A DNA stretch of 64,000 nucleotides from Lachnospiraceae bacterium (GTDB taxonomy: Bacteria > Bacillota > Clostridia > Lachnospirales > Lachnospiraceae). Below are positions 44,220 to 53,517 of the stretch, one piece after another. Positions within the stretch are counted from its first letter, which is position 1. Every line of letters begins with the position of its first letter. Under the pieces are notes generated by a model. That model was not told the origin of the DNA. It saw nothing but the letters and a program-made list of their open reading frames with translations, and ran no database searches. The DNA lies in contig JAAVHZ010000022.1 in NCBI GenBank assembly GCA_014799465.1, forward strand, positions 79,332 through 143,331, in the 5' to 3' direction. A program made the position numbers and the translations under genes.

Positions 44220-45803
44220 ATGTCTTATACGGCTTTATATAGAAAGTTCAGACCGAATGATTTTGAAGGAGTGAAGGGGCAGGAGCATATAACTTCTACA
44301 CTAAAGAATCAGATAAATGCACAAAGGATAGGTCATGCATATCTGTTCTGTGGGACAAGGGGAACAGGAAAGACAAGTGTTGCTAAGATATTTGCCAGAG
44401 CCGTAAATTGTATGAATCCGGTGAATGGAAACCCATGCAATGAATGTGAAGTGTGCAGGTCAATAAATGCAGGGGTATCCATGAATGTGATAGAGATAGA
44501 TGCCGCATCCAATAATGGAGTGGAAAATATCAGGCAGATAGTAGATGAGGTGAAATATTCGCCTACAGAAGGAAAGTACAAAGTATACATTATAGATGAG
44601 GTGCATATGCTTTCTATAGGGGCATTTAATGCACTTTTAAAAACGTTGGAAGAACCACCTTCATATGTTATATTTATACTTGCCACTACAGAGGTGCACA
44701 AGATTCCGATAACAATATTGTCAAGGTGTCAGAGATATGATTTTAAAAGAATAAATGTTGAAACCATTGCGGCTAGAATGCGGGAACTCTGCGATATAGA
44801 AAATATGGCTGCACAGGATAAAGCACTGAAATATATAGCAAAAGCGGCAGACGGTTCAATGAGGGATGCATTAAGCCTTTTAGACCAGTGCAGTGCATTT
44901 TATATGGATAAGGAACTTACATATGAAAATGTTCTGGAAGTACTTGGTGCGGTTGATATGGAAGTATTCAGCCGGATACTTAACAGTGTGATGGCAGGAG
45001 ATACAGTCAGTTGTATTCACCAGCTTGACGAGATAGTTATGGTAGGAAGGGATTTATCACAATTTGTATCGGATTTTGTATGGTATTTGAGAAACCTGAT
45101 GCTGATATCGACTTCTGAAAATGCTGAAGAGATAGTTGATGCTTCTGCTGAGCGGCTTGAAGCAATGAAAAAAGAAGCAGCAATGATAAGTATAGATACT
45201 CTTATGAGATATATAAGAATATTTTCAGAGTTAATCAGTCAGTTGAAATATGCATCACAAAAGCGTGTATTAATAGAAGTGGCACTTATTAAGCTTACAA
45301 GACCGGCAATGGAAAAAAGTTATGATTCCATAATTCAGAGATTGGATGAATTGGAGCGGAAAATAGAATCAGGAGAAATAAATATAAATCTTCCTGATAA
45401 AAATCAGGTCAAACAGGAAAAAAGCGATGTACAGCCAGTACAGCAGAATCCCAAAAGACAGCCTGCAATACCGGAAGAAGTAAAGGAAGCAGCTGCTAAC
45501 TGGGGCAGACTGATGGGCAGAATGTCATCGGCAGACAGAGCTTACCTTCGTGACTGCAAGGTGAGTGCCGGAAATGATAATAAGCTTTATCTTGTATTTC
45601 AAAATGAAATCAATTATACTAGGTTTATTAATCGTGATAAGGCTCAGGAAAGGGAAGAGCAGATAGAGGAAATGTTAGGCGAAGCTACCGGAAAAGCTAT
45701 AGAGGTAGAGATAAAACTGCTGAAACAGGAAGAGCATTATCATGACCAATTCACTGAAGTGAAAAATGCAATCAATATGGATATAGAAGAGGAGGATTTT
45801 TAA
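44220..45803 (+). CDS. dnaX: DNA polymerase III subunit gamma/tau
   Basis: This 527-residue clamp-loader protein has ATG 44220 after GGAGG. Walker [11 protein letters not shown] (~43-52), zinc-binding Cys set C-x8-C-x2-C-x2-C around CNECEVC, Walker B IIDEVHML, sensor [18 protein letters not shown], and the tau-like C-terminal part from ~380. It loads the beta clamp. It forms the conserved Firmicutes cluster dnaX-ybaB-recR, and its leader is the repeat array. Confidence 0.97.
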   Translation: MSYTALYRKFRPNDFEGVKGQEHITSTLKNQINAQRIGHAYLFCGTRGTGKTSVAKIFARAVNCMNPVNGNPCNECEVCRSINAGVSMNVIEIDAASNNGVENIRQIVDEVKYSPTEGKYKVYIIDEVHMLSIGAFNALLKTLEEPPSYVIFILATTEVHKIPITILSRCQRYDFKRINVETIAARMRELCDIENMAAQDKALKYIAKAADGSMRDALSLLDQCSAFYMDKELTYENVLEVLGAVDMEVFSRILNSVMAGDTVSCIHQLDEIVMVGRDLSQFVSDFVWYLRNLMLISTSENAEEIVDASAERLEAMKKEAAMISIDTLMRYIRIFSELISQLKYASQKRVLIEVALIKLTRPAMEKSYDSIIQRLDELERKIESGEININLPDKNQVKQEKSDVQPVQQNPKRQPAIPEEVKEAAANWGRLMGRMSSADRAYLRDCKVSAGNDNKLYLVFQNEINYTRFINRDKAQEREEQIEEMLGEATGKAIEVEIKLLKQEEHYHDQFTEVKNAINMDIEEEDF

Positions 45804-45804
45804 A

Positions 45805-46149
45805 ATGGCAAAAAGAGGAGGCTTTCCGGGCGGAATGCCGGGAAACATGAATAATCTTATGAAGCAGGCCCAGAAAATGCAGAGGCAGATGGAAGAGACT
45901 ACAAAAGAGCTTGAAGAAAAAGAAGTTACTGCAGCAGCAGGCGGCGGAGCTGTAGAAGTGACTGTATCTGGTAAAAAAGAAGTAGTAAAGATTAAGATAT
46001 CAGAAGAGGTGGTAGACCCTGACGATATAGAGATGCTGGAAGACCTTATAGTTGCTGCAACTAATGAGGCATTAAGAAAGATGGAAGAGATTTCCCAGAG
46101 TCAGATGGCTAAGATTACAGGAGGATTAGGCGGAGGATTTCCGTTCTGA
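45805..46149 (+). CDS. ybaB: YbaB/EbfC-family nucleoid-associated protein
   Basis: This 114-residue protein starts 1 bp after the dnaX stop, with its ribosome site (GGAGG) inside dnaX. Gly-rich head [20 protein letters not shown], helical middle [18 protein letters not shown] and the strand block [18 protein letters not shown]. It forms dimers that bind DNA, with a suggested link to RecR-dependent repair. Confidence 0.95.
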   Translation: MAKRGGFPGGMPGNMNNLMKQAQKMQRQMEETTKELEEKEVTAAAGGGAVEVTVSGKKEVVKIKISEEVVDPDDIEMLEDLIVAATNEALRKMEEISQSQMAKITGGLGGGFPF

Positions 46150-46158
46150 TAAATAAAA

Positions 46159-46755
46159 ATGGATTACTACAGTAAATATATTAACAAACTGATAGAAGAA
46201 TTTGCAAAGCTTCCGGGAGTGGGAACAAAATCTGCCCAGAGGCTTGCATTTCATATGCTGAATATGCCTGACGAACAGGTAAAAGCATTTACCGACAGTA
46301 TTATTAAAGCAAAGAGTAATGTCAGATATTGTAAGTCTTGTTATACGCTTACAGATGAAGAGATATGTCCTATATGCAGAAGTGACAAACGAGACCACTC
46401 ATTAATAATGGTAGTGGAAAATACAAGAGATTTGGCGGCATATGAAAAAACCGGAAAGTATGAAGGAGTATATCATGTACTGCATGGAGCCATATCGCCT
46501 GCACTGGGAATAGGACCTAATGATATCCGGCTTAAAGAACTTATAGAAAGACTCAGGGGAGATGTGAAAGAAGTCATCATATCTACCAATTCAAGCGTAG
46601 AGGGAGAAGCGACTGCTCTGTATATAAGCAAGCTTATAAAGCCGTCGGGTGTCAAAGTCAGCAGGATAGCCAGTGGTGTGCCTGTGGGCGGAGATTTGGA
46701 ATACATAGATGAGATTACACTTCTCAGGGCATTGGAAGGCAGAACTGATATGTGA
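46159..46755 (+). CDS. recR: Recombination protein RecR
   Basis: This 198-residue protein has an N-terminal helix-hairpin-helix (IEEFAKLPGVGTKSAQRLAF), a C4 zinc finger (CKSCYTLTDEEICPIC), a Toprim domain (LIMVVENTRDLAAYEKTGKY) and the Walker-B-like C-terminus (SRIASGVPVGGDLEYIDEI). It works with RecFO on gapped DNA. The ribosome site is weak; coupling with ybaB is likely. Confidence 0.96.
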   Translation: MDYYSKYINKLIEEFAKLPGVGTKSAQRLAFHMLNMPDEQVKAFTDSIIKAKSNVRYCKSCYTLTDEEICPICRSDKRDHSLIMVVENTRDLAAYEKTGKYEGVYHVLHGAISPALGIGPNDIRLKELIERLRGDVKEVIISTNSSVEGEATALYISKLIKPSGVKVSRIASGVPVGGDLEYIDEITLLRALEGRTDM

Positions 46756-46777
46756 TGGAAAGGAACGAAGGCAGAGC

Positions 46778-48286
46778 ATGTCTGAAGAATACATACTAAC
46801 AAGGGATATAATATATGACCATAATGAGCGTATGCTGAATATCAGAAAATATTATCCATATTTCAGATTGTCTGAAATGTCATTCAGACAATACAAAGAT
46901 GGTCAGTTTGATAATCTGGAAATGGGATATATTCTGATGGCAGTACTGCGTTTTTTTATTGAAAAAAACAATTTTGATGAGCAGCAGGTCGCATATGAAG
47001 ATTATGAGAACTTTATTTTAGAATTATTAAGAAGAGATTTTGATATAAGGGCAGGAGAACAGGAAGAAAAAGAGCTTGCCCTGTTTATTTTTGATAAGAT
47101 AAGAAATGATGGAAGACCTTTTATATACGAGTATTTCAATCCGGTTGACAAGAAAAGACAGTCTCTGAGGGTAAGAGTTATTGACAGCAGGATAATTGAC
47201 GGAAAGGTATACTATTCCATAACGTCAGATGCTGTAGAATTTTATCTGGATACCAAAGAGATAAAGGATGAGAGTAATATTACGATTGAGCAGGTATTGT
47301 TAGGCAAGCTTATATCTTCCAAGAATTTTAAGGGAGGTACAAAGGTTGTAAGGCGTATAAATAACGAAGTCGGAAGGCTTCTTACCAGAAAAAATGAGGT
47401 ACTTAATATATTAAGCCGTGATGTATTTCAGGGAGTAAATGCATATGAGGAATTCAATAATACAGTGGTACGGTGGTTTGAAGAAGAGCAGAAACTCTTT
47501 ATGAAAAATAAAGAATTGATTGAGCAGGCATTAAGGCAGGGAGAATCAGAAAACAAATATTATTCCGCAATGGAAGAAATATATCTGTTGGAATCCGAAC
47601 TTAACAGAGCGATTACAAGGCATGGAAGGCTGTTAAGGGAATGTACCGACCTACAGATGAAAGCAGATGATATAATAACAAAGGCAAAGTTTGGTAAACT
47701 CAAGGCATCATTTGATTTTGGAGATTATATGAAGGGGCTTATGGAAGCAGACAGGGCAGATTTGCTGGGAAATATTATACTTCCGATGCTTGGGTTGAAT
47801 ATAAAGAAAGAATTTGATGTGAAGAGCATTGATGAAATGCTGACATATGGTTCTGAAAAAGCAGAATCAGGTGAGAAGTTAATTGAAGAACAGGCAGAAG
47901 AATATATATATGAGGATCAGATTGAAGAGCAGAGAATAGAGTGGAACTACAGACTGTTTATTGATATTTTGTTTGATATGATTGTAGAAAAAGACAGTTT
48001 CACCCTAAAGGAGTTGGAAGACAGAATTACAGGGATACTTGGTGGTAATGTGCTTAAAAATGGAGACTGGTATTCGTTTCTTGTACATTTATGCCAGAAA
48101 AAGAGTTACAATGTAAGTGAAATAGTAAAAAAGCCGGATACATTTTTAGAGGAAATTTTAAAAGGACATTTTAATGGCAACGAAAAGTATGGAGACATTG
48201 CATTTTGTATAGAGAGTGCTGCGGACAAAATAGAGACAGAAGGAGTTGCGGTGACAGGAAACTTAAGGTTCAGCCGTAAACTTTAA
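46778..48286 (+). CDS. Wadjet JetA / MksF-like kleisin-type subunit (DUF5716)
   Basis: This 502-residue protein has ATG 46778, 22 bp after recR. The text matches the DUF5716/JetA family: EEYILTRDIIYDHNERMLNI, LEMGYILMAVLRFFIEKNN, PFIYEYFNPVDKKRQSLRVR and ITSDAVEFYLDTKEIKDES, followed by long helices (~210-320) and winged-helix-like ends, as in kleisin subunits that bridge SMC heads. With the next two genes it gives an SMC complex like Wadjet JetABC or MksFEB. Presence in the dnaX-recR cluster suggests a chromosome-maintenance role; a defence role cannot be excluded. Confidence 0.8.
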   Translation: MSEEYILTRDIIYDHNERMLNIRKYYPYFRLSEMSFRQYKDGQFDNLEMGYILMAVLRFFIEKNNFDEQQVAYEDYENFILELLRRDFDIRAGEQEEKELALFIFDKIRNDGRPFIYEYFNPVDKKRQSLRVRVIDSRIIDGKVYYSITSDAVEFYLDTKEIKDESNITIEQVLLGKLISSKNFKGGTKVVRRINNEVGRLLTRKNEVLNILSRDVFQGVNAYEEFNNTVVRWFEEEQKLFMKNKELIEQALRQGESENKYYSAMEEIYLLESELNRAITRHGRLLRECTDLQMKADDIITKAKFGKLKASFDFGDYMKGLMEADRADLLGNIILPMLGLNIKKEFDVKSIDEMLTYGSEKAESGEKLIEEQAEEYIYEDQIEEQRIEWNYRLFIDILFDMIVEKDSFTLKELEDRITGILGGNVLKNGDWYSFLVHLCQKKSYNVSEIVKKPDTFLEEILKGHFNGNEKYGDIAFCIESAADKIETEGVAVTGNLRFSRKL

Positions 48287-48301
48287 TATTGGAGGATTAC
48301 G

Positions 48302-49042
48302 ATGGATAACAGGAATCTTGAAAAGGCACTGGAGATATTTTCAAGCCTGATTACAGGAGAAGAAATAGGAAGAAAGAATAAGGATACGGCATCATTGTAT
48401 GAAGAGTACAGTGATAATTCACAGGTATATGATATGGTTACAATGATGTGCAAAAAGATGAACCTTTCATTATATGAATATAAAGATACAATATATCTGT
48501 CACCCGGCAGCGGCAACAGAGTATTCGGATATACAAATGAAGAACTTAAAAAAGAGATTGGGATAAGAGTGAACAGGGAGCTGTATTTATGCTATTTCAT
48601 AATGTATGGAGTGATTACCAGATTTTATACTGATACATCAACAGGTACATTTACCGAATATGTGCGGAATGAAGATATTATAAATGCAGTAGACAGTATG
48701 CTGGCATCGTCCATAAACAAGATAAATCTTATGTCACTTGATGAGGTGGAGGAAAACAGCTTTCAGGCAATAGCTGCATTATGGGAGGAACTGCCATTAG
48801 TTATAAGCGAGGAAAATGCTACGGTAAAGGCGGCAAGAGGCACAAAGACAGGATTTGTAAAGATGGTATTCAACTTTATGGAGAAACAGAAACTTCTGGT
48901 TGAGAATGAGGGAAGATATTATCCTACTGACAGATTAAGGGCACTTACGGAGAATTATTTTGAACAGTACAAGGGAAGATTATATGATATCATGAAAGGA
49001 GCTGCAGAAGATGCCACATATCAACAGAATCAGGGTGAATAA
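48302..49042 (+). CDS. Wadjet JetB / MksE-like subunit (DUF6063-like)
   Basis: This 246-residue protein follows GGAGG, 15 bp after the JetA-like gene. It has mostly helical, winged-helix-like segments: NRNLEKALEIFSSLITGEEI, YDMVTMMCKKMNLSLYEYKD, GFVKMVFNFMEKQKLLVENE and RYYPTDRLRALTENYFEQYK. Size, order and overlap (32 bp with the SMC gene) are those of JetB/MksE, the small kleisin-interacting subunit. The sequence itself carries no catalytic motif. Confidence 0.7.
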   Translation: MDNRNLEKALEIFSSLITGEEIGRKNKDTASLYEEYSDNSQVYDMVTMMCKKMNLSLYEYKDTIYLSPGSGNRVFGYTNEELKKEIGIRVNRELYLCYFIMYGVITRFYTDTSTGTFTEYVRNEDIINAVDSMLASSINKINLMSLDEVEENSFQAIAALWEELPLVISEENATVKAARGTKTGFVKMVFNFMEKQKLLVENEGRYYPTDRLRALTENYFEQYKGRLYDIMKGAAEDATYQQNQGE

Positions 49043-52000
49043 TGTAAAATACAATTTTGGTACGCAGTTCTATGATGATTTTATGATGAGATTTTCAGGA
49101 AAAAATACCATTTATGATTTGGCAAACGGCGGAGGAAAAAGTGTACTTATGCTGCTCCTTATGCAGAATCTGCTCCCAAATTGTACATTAGATGAAAAGC
49201 AGCCATTAGAGAAATTATTCAGAACAAATGAGGGAAGTACAACTATCCATTCAATGATAGAATGGATTTTAAGTGATGCCCATATAAATAATGAATTTAA
49301 GTATATGCTTACAGGTTTTTGTGCCAGAAAGGCAAGAGATACAGGAGAAGAAAAGCAGAAAAATACGGCAGAAATAGAATATTTTAATTACTGCATATTT
49401 TATAGAAAATATAATGACAATGATATAAAAAATCTTCCACTCAGTAGTAATGGTGAAAGGATTACATATAGCGGACTTAAAAATTACCTGAAGGAACTGG
49501 ACAGGAGAGACTATAATCTGGAAGTCCATATATTTGAAAGAAAAGGTGACTATCAGAGATTTATCAGCAGGTATGGACTGTATGGAAGTCATTGGGAGAT
49601 AATACGGGGAATAAATAAGACGGAAGGTCATGTAAGGACATATTTTGAGACTAATTACAGAACCACAAGAAAAGTGGTGGAAGACCTTCTGATAGAGGAA
49701 ATTATACAGAAATCATTTCAGAACAGATATAATTCCGGTGATGAACAGGATGGTATGGCGAGGACACTGCTTGATATAAAGGATAAACTGCTGGAATTGT
49801 CAAAGAAGAAAGAAGAACTGCAGAACTATGACCACCAGATGGAGATTCTAAACAGTTTTTCAGAAAGAGTGAAAGGCATACGCCAGATATACATAGGTAT
49901 GGAGGATTTGGAGCTGGAGCTGTCTAAAGCATATAATACCATTATCAGAGAAGAAGAGGAACGAAAGAATGAGAGGGTATCCGAAGCGGACAAAAGGCTC
50001 GCTGCCATAAATAAAAAAAATGAGCTGAGCCGAATGGTTGAAACGGCAAAGGTCATGAAAAAGTCAAAAGAACTGGAAGAATATCAGAGTGAGCTTAAGA
50101 AATATGATGAAATGATAGACAGCCAAAGAAAAGAACTGGACAGGCTTAATGATGAACTTGTGCAAAGAGAATGTGGTAATGATTATCTGGATTATATATC
50201 TTATAAGGCAGAGTACGATAAGATTAAGGAAATGCTTGATTTTGCGATGAAGGATAAGGACAGCCTTATTAGTGAATTAAGCATACTCACAGCGGCATGG
50301 AAACAGCAGTCAGAAGCAAGAGTGTCTGTTATTGAAAAGACAGTGTCAAATGAAGAAGAAATACTGAACCAGGAGAAGAATGCATACAAAGAATATGCGG
50401 ACAAGGCAGAAGAACAGTCAAATGAACTTGCGGTTCTGGAATTTAAGCTGGATGAAGACAGGGTAAAGAGGGAAAAGCTTTCGGAATTAATATCTGATGT
50501 AAAAAACAATGCGGGAATACTTATACCGGCTTCAGCAGGTGAGGAGTTAAAAAAAATCACTTTAAGACAGAACGAAAATGAAAAGAAGAAGGCTGAATTA
50601 GAAGAACAGCTTTTAGAGATTACAAAAAAGCAGCAGGAATATTTCTATGAAAGACAGCAGATTGTACAGAATGGAAAACAGATAGAATCACAGATAGAAT
50701 GGTATAAGTCAGGAATAGAAAAGTATGAGATACTAAAAGAAAAAGCGGATTCCATATGCCGTGTATATAATCAGAATGATGTAAAAAAATTACAGAATAC
50801 AATACGTTCATCTATACATGAAAAGACTATAAAGATTAATGACTTAAAGAATAATCTTGAAGATATGAAGATAAGTCTTAATGCAAAAAAATCAGGTAAA
50901 CCGTTTGAAGAACCAAAGGCAGTTAAAGTACTTCTTGATTATATAGAAAGATATCATGGTGAAAAGGCGGTAAGCGGACTTGAATATCTGAAAAATAAGG
51001 ATAAGGAGGTGCAGGACAGGCTTATATCGAAATTCCCACTGCTTTCATACGGTGTGGTAGTATTGAAAGATTTTGATGAGATTGTATCAGATGATAGGAT
51101 ATCACAACTTGGTTCATCATCATATCCGATAGTTGTTATTAAAGAAGATATATTGGAAAAAGAAGATTTTCAGACGGATACTGACGATATTTTCTATATT
51201 TCCGGAACACAAAGATTTATGGAAACGCCTGAGTCAAGGGAAAAGAATATAAAACAGCTTGAGAAGGACATATCTGATGAAACGCATAATATTGAAAGGC
51301 AGAGCGAGACACTTCTTGTTATGGAAGAAGATTATCAGCTTATATGCAGATACAATATAGAATCTGAGAAGTGGAGTCAGACATACAGTGATTTGGAGGA
51401 ATTAAAGCTTGAATTAAAGAAAAATGAATCCTCCCTCAGCCGTTTGAAAGAGGATGCACAGGAATGGGAAATGTCAGTCAGCAAGATAAGTGAAAGTCTG
51501 GAGACTGTAAAAAAGGAAATCGCAGATGATAGTAAGCAGCAGGAAATTCTTAAAGATATACAGACACACTATAATGAACTTCAGTCGGTTGATGGAAATA
51601 TAGAGAAATTATTATCTGAATCAGACAATTTAAAACATGATATTAATACGTTAAAAGTAAGGATGGAAGCACTTGACCGGCAGATGAAGGCAAGAGCACA
51701 GAAGATAGATGGACTTGAAGAGGAAAGAACGGCTCTTGATAAGATATGGATTGAAAGGTATTTGCCATACTACAAAGAGGGGTCTGCACCATATACTATA
51801 CTTACGGGTGAAGAACTTAAGGCAAGACTTGACGGTGTACTGGAGGCCATGGAAAAAGAAGATTCAGGGCTTTCGGACAGACAGAAGCTGTTGCAGAACT
51901 ACTTAGAATCCATGGATAAAACTGTTCAGAGGATAAAGTATCAGGGATATGGTCTGGAAGAGTTAAGAGAGCTATATGATAATAATTCTCTTGTAAAGAC

Positions 52001-53414
52001 ATCTTCCAAAACACTTAACAGCATTAAAGCTGACAGGAATGAAGTAAACAGCCGGCTTGAACAGATGATTATCAGGGAAAAAGAATTATTGTCAAAGTGT
52101 GATAAGCAGGAAGGAAATATTTCTAATGCCATTCAGGTTATATCTGAGAAATACGGATATTATGAGGAAGAAGGTATAAATGCAGAAGATATGGATATAT
52201 TCATATCAGAAAATGTACAGTTATTGGCAGAATATGAATCCCAGATAAAAAGTTCAGATGAAAAACTTAATATTCTTGATAAAGATATAAACAGGTATAT
52301 TATGGTAAGGCATGACATTGAAAACAGAATGAAGATTGAGGGAATATCTGCAAGAGATGTAACGGAATATTTTGACAGGGGAATTGATATTGAAGATAAG
52401 TGCAGTGAAATTCTCAAAAAACATGAAAGATTCCGAAATGATGTAATAAGCAGGCGTGAAGATTTTATACATGAAAAGCAGATGCTTATAGATACGATGA
52501 AAAATATAGGCGGAGAGGCATTAGCAGAAGAGATACGTATAAACGTGGGTATGCCTTCCGATTATGCAGAGACTGACAGCCTTATGGATATGTTTGCAGA
52601 GACGGTTGAGTGTCTTAAACTTGAAAGGGATATGGTTGGCAGAGGCATTGAGGATATGGAAAAGATAAAGGAAAATTTTGAGAGCCAGTGCATTCAGAAC
52701 TGCCTGAATATTAAGACGGAGCTTGAGAGATTTCCTAAACTTTCCAGAATAATTATGGATGGGGAAACCATACCTATTATAAGCCTTAAGATTCCGTATA
52801 AAAGTGAAGATGAATATATTGGCAAGATGGAACAATACATAGATGAAATCGCACATAATGCTGATGAATTGAAGACTATGGACGAGAGAATGAAATATAT
52901 AAAGAATCAACTTAGCTGGAAAAAATTGTTTTCTGTTATAGTAACAGATATGAACGGTATAAAGCTTAATCTGTATAAACGGGAAAGAATAAAAGAGCAG
53001 AGCAGATATCTTCCATACGAGGAAGCTGTAGGAAGTACAGGACAGTCACAGGGTATATATATACAGTTCCTTATATCAATTATTAACTACATTTCCAGCA
53101 TTAATTCCCAAAATTCAGATGCTTCAAGCCTTAGAAAAGTAGTATTTCTGGATAATCCTTTTGGGGCAGCGAAGGATGTATATATATGGGAACCTATATT
53201 TAAACTGTTAAAAACTAACAATGTACAGCTTATTGTACCGGCACGTGGGGCAACACCTGCAATTACCGGAAGATTTGATGTGAATTATGTATTGGGACAG
53301 AAAATGACAGGAAAACGCCAGCAGACAGTAGTAACTGATTATTTCAGTAATGTGGAAAATGAGGAAATAGAGTATACAAAAATGTCATACGAGCAGACAT
53401 CATTATTCTCGTGA
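49011..53414 (+). CDS. Wadjet JetC / MksB-like SMC ATPase
   Basis: This 1467-residue ATPase uses ATG 49011 after AAAGGAG. The head begins INRIRVNNVKYNFGTQFYDD with Walker A LANGGGKS at 37-44 (the first Gly of the usual loop is Leu). Long coiled coils occupy ~260-640 and ~740-1290, with a central hinge/globule around 620-720 (LLSYGVVVLKDFDEIVSDDR). The C-terminal head has GSTGQSQGIYIQFLISIINY as the signature region and VVFLDNPFGAAKD near 1380 as Walker B. Here Asn sits where SMC proteins usually have the catalytic Glu. It should form rod-like dimers that act on DNA. No JetD-type Toprim nuclease gene follows. Confidence 0.8.
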   Translation: MPHINRIRVNNVKYNFGTQFYDDFMMRFSGKNTIYDLANGGGKSVLMLLLMQNLLPNCTLDEKQPLEKLFRTNEGSTTIHSMIEWILSDAHINNEFKYMLTGFCARKARDTGEEKQKNTAEIEYFNYCIFYRKYNDNDIKNLPLSSNGERITYSGLKNYLKELDRRDYNLEVHIFERKGDYQRFISRYGLYGSHWEIIRGINKTEGHVRTYFETNYRTTRKVVEDLLIEEIIQKSFQNRYNSGDEQDGMARTLLDIKDKLLELSKKKEELQNYDHQMEILNSFSERVKGIRQIYIGMEDLELELSKAYNTIIREEEERKNERVSEADKRLAAINKKNELSRMVETAKVMKKSKELEEYQSELKKYDEMIDSQRKELDRLNDELVQRECGNDYLDYISYKAEYDKIKEMLDFAMKDKDSLISELSILTAAWKQQSEARVSVIEKTVSNEEEILNQEKNAYKEYADKAEEQSNELAVLEFKLDEDRVKREKLSELISDVKNNAGILIPASAGEELKKITLRQNENEKKKAELEEQLLEITKKQQEYFYERQQIVQNGKQIESQIEWYKSGIEKYEILKEKADSICRVYNQNDVKKLQNTIRSSIHEKTIKINDLKNNLEDMKISLNAKKSGKPFEEPKAVKVLLDYIERYHGEKAVSGLEYLKNKDKEVQDRLISKFPLLSYGVVVLKDFDEIVSDDRISQLGSSSYPIVVIKEDILEKEDFQTDTDDIFYISGTQRFMETPESREKNIKQLEKDISDETHNIERQSETLLVMEEDYQLICRYNIESEKWSQTYSDLEELKLELKKNESSLSRLKEDAQEWEMSVSKISESLETVKKEIADDSKQQEILKDIQTHYNELQSVDGNIEKLLSESDNLKHDINTLKVRMEALDRQMKARAQKIDGLEEERTALDKIWIERYLPYYKEGSAPYTILTGEELKARLDGVLEAMEKEDSGLSDRQKLLQNYLESMDKTVQRIKYQGYGLEELRELYDNNSLVKTSSKTLNSIKADRNEVNSRLEQMIIREKELLSKCDKQEGNISNAIQVISEKYGYYEEEGINAEDMDIFISENVQLLAEYESQIKSSDEKLNILDKDINRYIMVRHDIENRMKIEGISARDVTEYFDRGIDIEDKCSEILKKHERFRNDVISRREDFIHEKQMLIDTMKNIGGEALAEEIRINVGMPSDYAETDSLMDMFAETVECLKLERDMVGRGIEDMEKIKENFESQCIQNCLNIKTELERFPKLSRIIMDGETIPIISLKIPYKSEDEYIGKMEQYIDEIAHNADELKTMDERMKYIKNQLSWKKLFSVIVTDMNGIKLNLYKRERIKEQSRYLPYEEAVGSTGQSQGIYIQFLISIINYISSINSQNSDASSLRKVVFLDNPFGAAKDVYIWEPIFKLLKTNNVQLIVPARGATPAITGRFDVNYVLGQKMTGKRQQTVVTDYFSNVENEEIEYTKMSYEQTSLFS

Positions 53415-53451
53415 TGGCAAAAACAGGGTATAGGATGTCTTGTCTTTGACT

Positions 53452-53480
53452 TTGACAAGAGTAATATGGTATGGTACACT
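53452..53480 (+). promoter_or_regulatory. Promoter of the TPR/P-loop gene
   Basis: TTGACA, 17-bp spacer, TACACT in the 103-bp gap after the SMC gene, so the next gene need not depend on the dnaX-recR-SMC transcript. Confidence 0.6.
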
Positions 53481-53517
53481 TATGTCAATGTAAAGCGGAA
53501 TTTCGAGGTGAAATATT

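Noticed and set aside
43796..44274. Repetitive open frames on both strands of the 66-bp array
   Set aside because: The unit length is divisible by three, so frames stay open by chance; there is no ribosome site and the coded text is a simple 22-residue repeat.
46778..53414. Calling the SMC operon a full Wadjet defence system
   Set aside because: JetD is missing from the window and the genes are in a housekeeping cluster, so only family likeness is claimed.
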